Below, in pieces: positions 63,190 to 64,000 of a stretch of 64,000 bases of DNA. A model generated the notes under the pieces. It saw only the letters and a list, made by a program, of their open reading frames with translations, was not told the DNA's origin and did not search any database. How positions within the stretch are numbered: the stretch's first letter is position 1; each line of letters starts with the position of its first letter. The DNA is taken from positions 3,472,001-3,536,000 of the forward strand of contig OY969813.1 of assembly GCA_963703355.1 (NCBI GenBank). The letters run 5' to 3'. Source of the DNA: Puia sp963703355. GTDB taxonomy: Bacteria > Bacteroidota > Bacteroidia > Chitinophagales > Chitinophagaceae. The position numbers and the translations under genes were made by a program.

Positions 63190-63849
63190 CTAAAGTGGAG
63201 GATGTTCTTTACCGTGATAGATACTGGAAAAATCTCCAAGAACGGCAAATCCTTTTTTATCCCAATGTAAATGATGCAAACGTAAATGATCGATATCCGA
63301 CTGGAGTACCCTTCTGGTATAAGGATTAATGGTTCCTCCCGGATGCAGCGGTTCAGCAGCTGGATCGTATTGAAACACCGGATCGCAAATAGTACCCCTT
63401 GGATACATAATGCCGGGTTGCCCCTTACCCCGGATGTCCAGCGTTTCTGGATGCTCAAGACCAATCGTATGCCCGTACTCATGGGCTGCAGTTGTCGAAT
63501 TGTTGATAAGATTGTCCAGCTTGAAATACCCGGTATTGCTTTTGATACCATCAACAAAAGAAACATGCACAGGAGATACTTCTTCTATTCTGAAATAATT
63601 ATTCCTTGGATTCGTGTTAAACCACACGGATTCGGGATGCAAATCTTTTTCATAAAATCCCTGAATAATAAATTCAACAGCACAACGCACATTTTTTACC
63701 ACCACAAAACCCAGGGGCTGGTTCCAGTGATCTGATATGTCTTTTGCAATTGTGTCAGCCAATGATGTTGAAGCGGCTTCACCATAGAAGTAAAAATCAG
63801 AATGTATGCGTATCACGGACTCTGATTTCAGCCATTCAACTTCACCCAT
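63190..63849 (-). CDS. Matrixin-like zinc metalloprotease without a signal peptide
   Basis: A 219-aa metzincin with an intact site, AAHEYGHTIGLEH, followed by GIMYPRGTI, the Met-turn (SxMY-type). The N-terminus MGEVEWLKSESVIRIHSDFYFYG has no signal peptide or membrane helix, and a TAA codon lies in frame just upstream, so the protein is predicted to stay in the cytoplasm, which is unusual for this family. It begins 18 bp downstream of a thioredoxin-like gene on the same strand. If not truly cytoplasmic, the 5' end may have been lost. Confidence 0.78.
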   Translation of the reverse strand: MGEVEWLKSESVIRIHSDFYFYGEAASTSLADTIAKDISDHWNQPLGFVVVKNVRCAVEFIIQGFYEKDLHPESVWFNTNPRNNYFRIEEVSPVHVSFVDGIKSNTGYFKLDNLINNSTTAAHEYGHTIGLEHPETLDIRGKGQPGIMYPRGTICDPVFQYDPAAEPLHPGGTINPYTRRVLQSDIDHLRLHHLHWDKKGFAVLGDFSSIYHGKEHPPL

Positions 63850-63867
63850 AATTAAACTTTACGCTGA

Positions 63868-64000
63868 TCAATGAAGCAACTCGGATAATTTATTCTCCAG
63901 GTCATCGCCACGAAGACCTTTGGCAACAATAATTCCGTTTTTATCGAGCAGATAATTCATTGGAATTCCTTTCACACCATACAGAGAAGCAGCGGCTGCC
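63868..64000 (-). CDS. Thioredoxin-like (TlpA/AhpC-TSA) protein, C-terminal end only
   Basis: The last 43 codons of a gene that continues beyond the window. The sequence YGVKGIPMNYLLDKNG is the cis-Pro segment of the TlpA/ResA-type thioredoxin fold, and KGLRGDDLENKLSELLH is the C-terminal helix. The CxxC motif would be outside the window. It is probably an exported thiol-disulfide reductase or peroxiredoxin-like protein; the matrixin-like gene follows 18 bp downstream. Confidence 0.75.
   Translation of the reverse strand, partial: AAAASLYGVKGIPMNYLLDKNGIIVAKGLRGDDLENKLSELLH

Noticed and set aside
1..64000. tRNA, rRNA, insertion sequences, prophage
   Set aside because: Gaps were scanned by eye; no cloverleaf, transposase, integrase or terminal inverted repeats were found.

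Overview
The window reads as one chromosomal stretch of a Bacteroidota bacterium, most likely Chitinophagales/Chitinophagaceae. The grounds are: a PorT-like type IX secretion protein next to ubiE, two secreted proteins with type IX-style C-terminal sorting domains, promoters of the Bacteroidota type (TTTG, about 19 bp, TAnnTTTG), F1-ATPase beta and epsilon genes standing apart from the rest of the ATP synthase, and a dcw cluster without murF or ddl. Genus-level placement is inference. I found no tRNA, rRNA, insertion sequence, prophage or CRISPR array.

Layout. 1-4.6 kb: RND efflux pump and its outer-membrane channel. 4.8-7.9 kb: Tat-exported clan GH-D glycosidase and an NRAMP-like transporter broken by a one-base frameshift. 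7.9-10.5 kb: metY-metX, behind a consensus promoter and a long leader. 10.5-14.6 kb: dienelactone-hydrolase lipoprotein, a large heptamer tandem repeat, a MutS-type ATPase and dihydroorotase. 14.6-22.1 kb: Wzi-like barrel, PorT, UbiE, EngB, YkuK-type protein, a T9SS-sorted metalloprotease homologue that has lost its catalytic Glu, a CoA-binding protein and a TonB-domain protein. 22.2-26.1 kb: four-gene operon UbiA, type III polyketide synthase, methyltransferase, FAD oxidoreductase, likely making a modified phenolic lipid or quinone. 26.3-35.8 kb: T9SS cargo, E2 acyltransferase, a trimodular GH18/deacetylase/GT2 membrane protein, dnaX and a GNAT-like protein. 35.9-41.1 kb: atpD-atpC, yqgE, an orphan histidine kinase and queA. 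41.2-57.7 kb: the dcw cell-wall and division cluster mraZ-rsmH-ftsL-ftsI-murE-mraY-murD-ftsW-murG-murC-ftsQ-ftsA-ftsZ, opened by an apparent MraZ operator and closed by a rho-independent terminator. 57.7-64 kb: epimerase, an active/inactive M16 protease pair, an ABC exporter, a leaderless matrixin and the end of a thioredoxin-like gene.

The most unusual feature is a dispersed family of very short tandem repeats. One class has an 8-bp unit (GTATGGGA), nearly always in exactly four copies, often as facing arrays that form long hairpins, including inside the atpD-atpC operon and inside the dcw cluster. A second class has 7-bp units, reaching 22 copies at 11.6 kb. Seven-bp arrays also enter coding sequence at the engB 3' end and in the E2 linker. 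The type III PKS operon, with paired palindromes in its upstream region, is the other strong candidate for undescribed biology.
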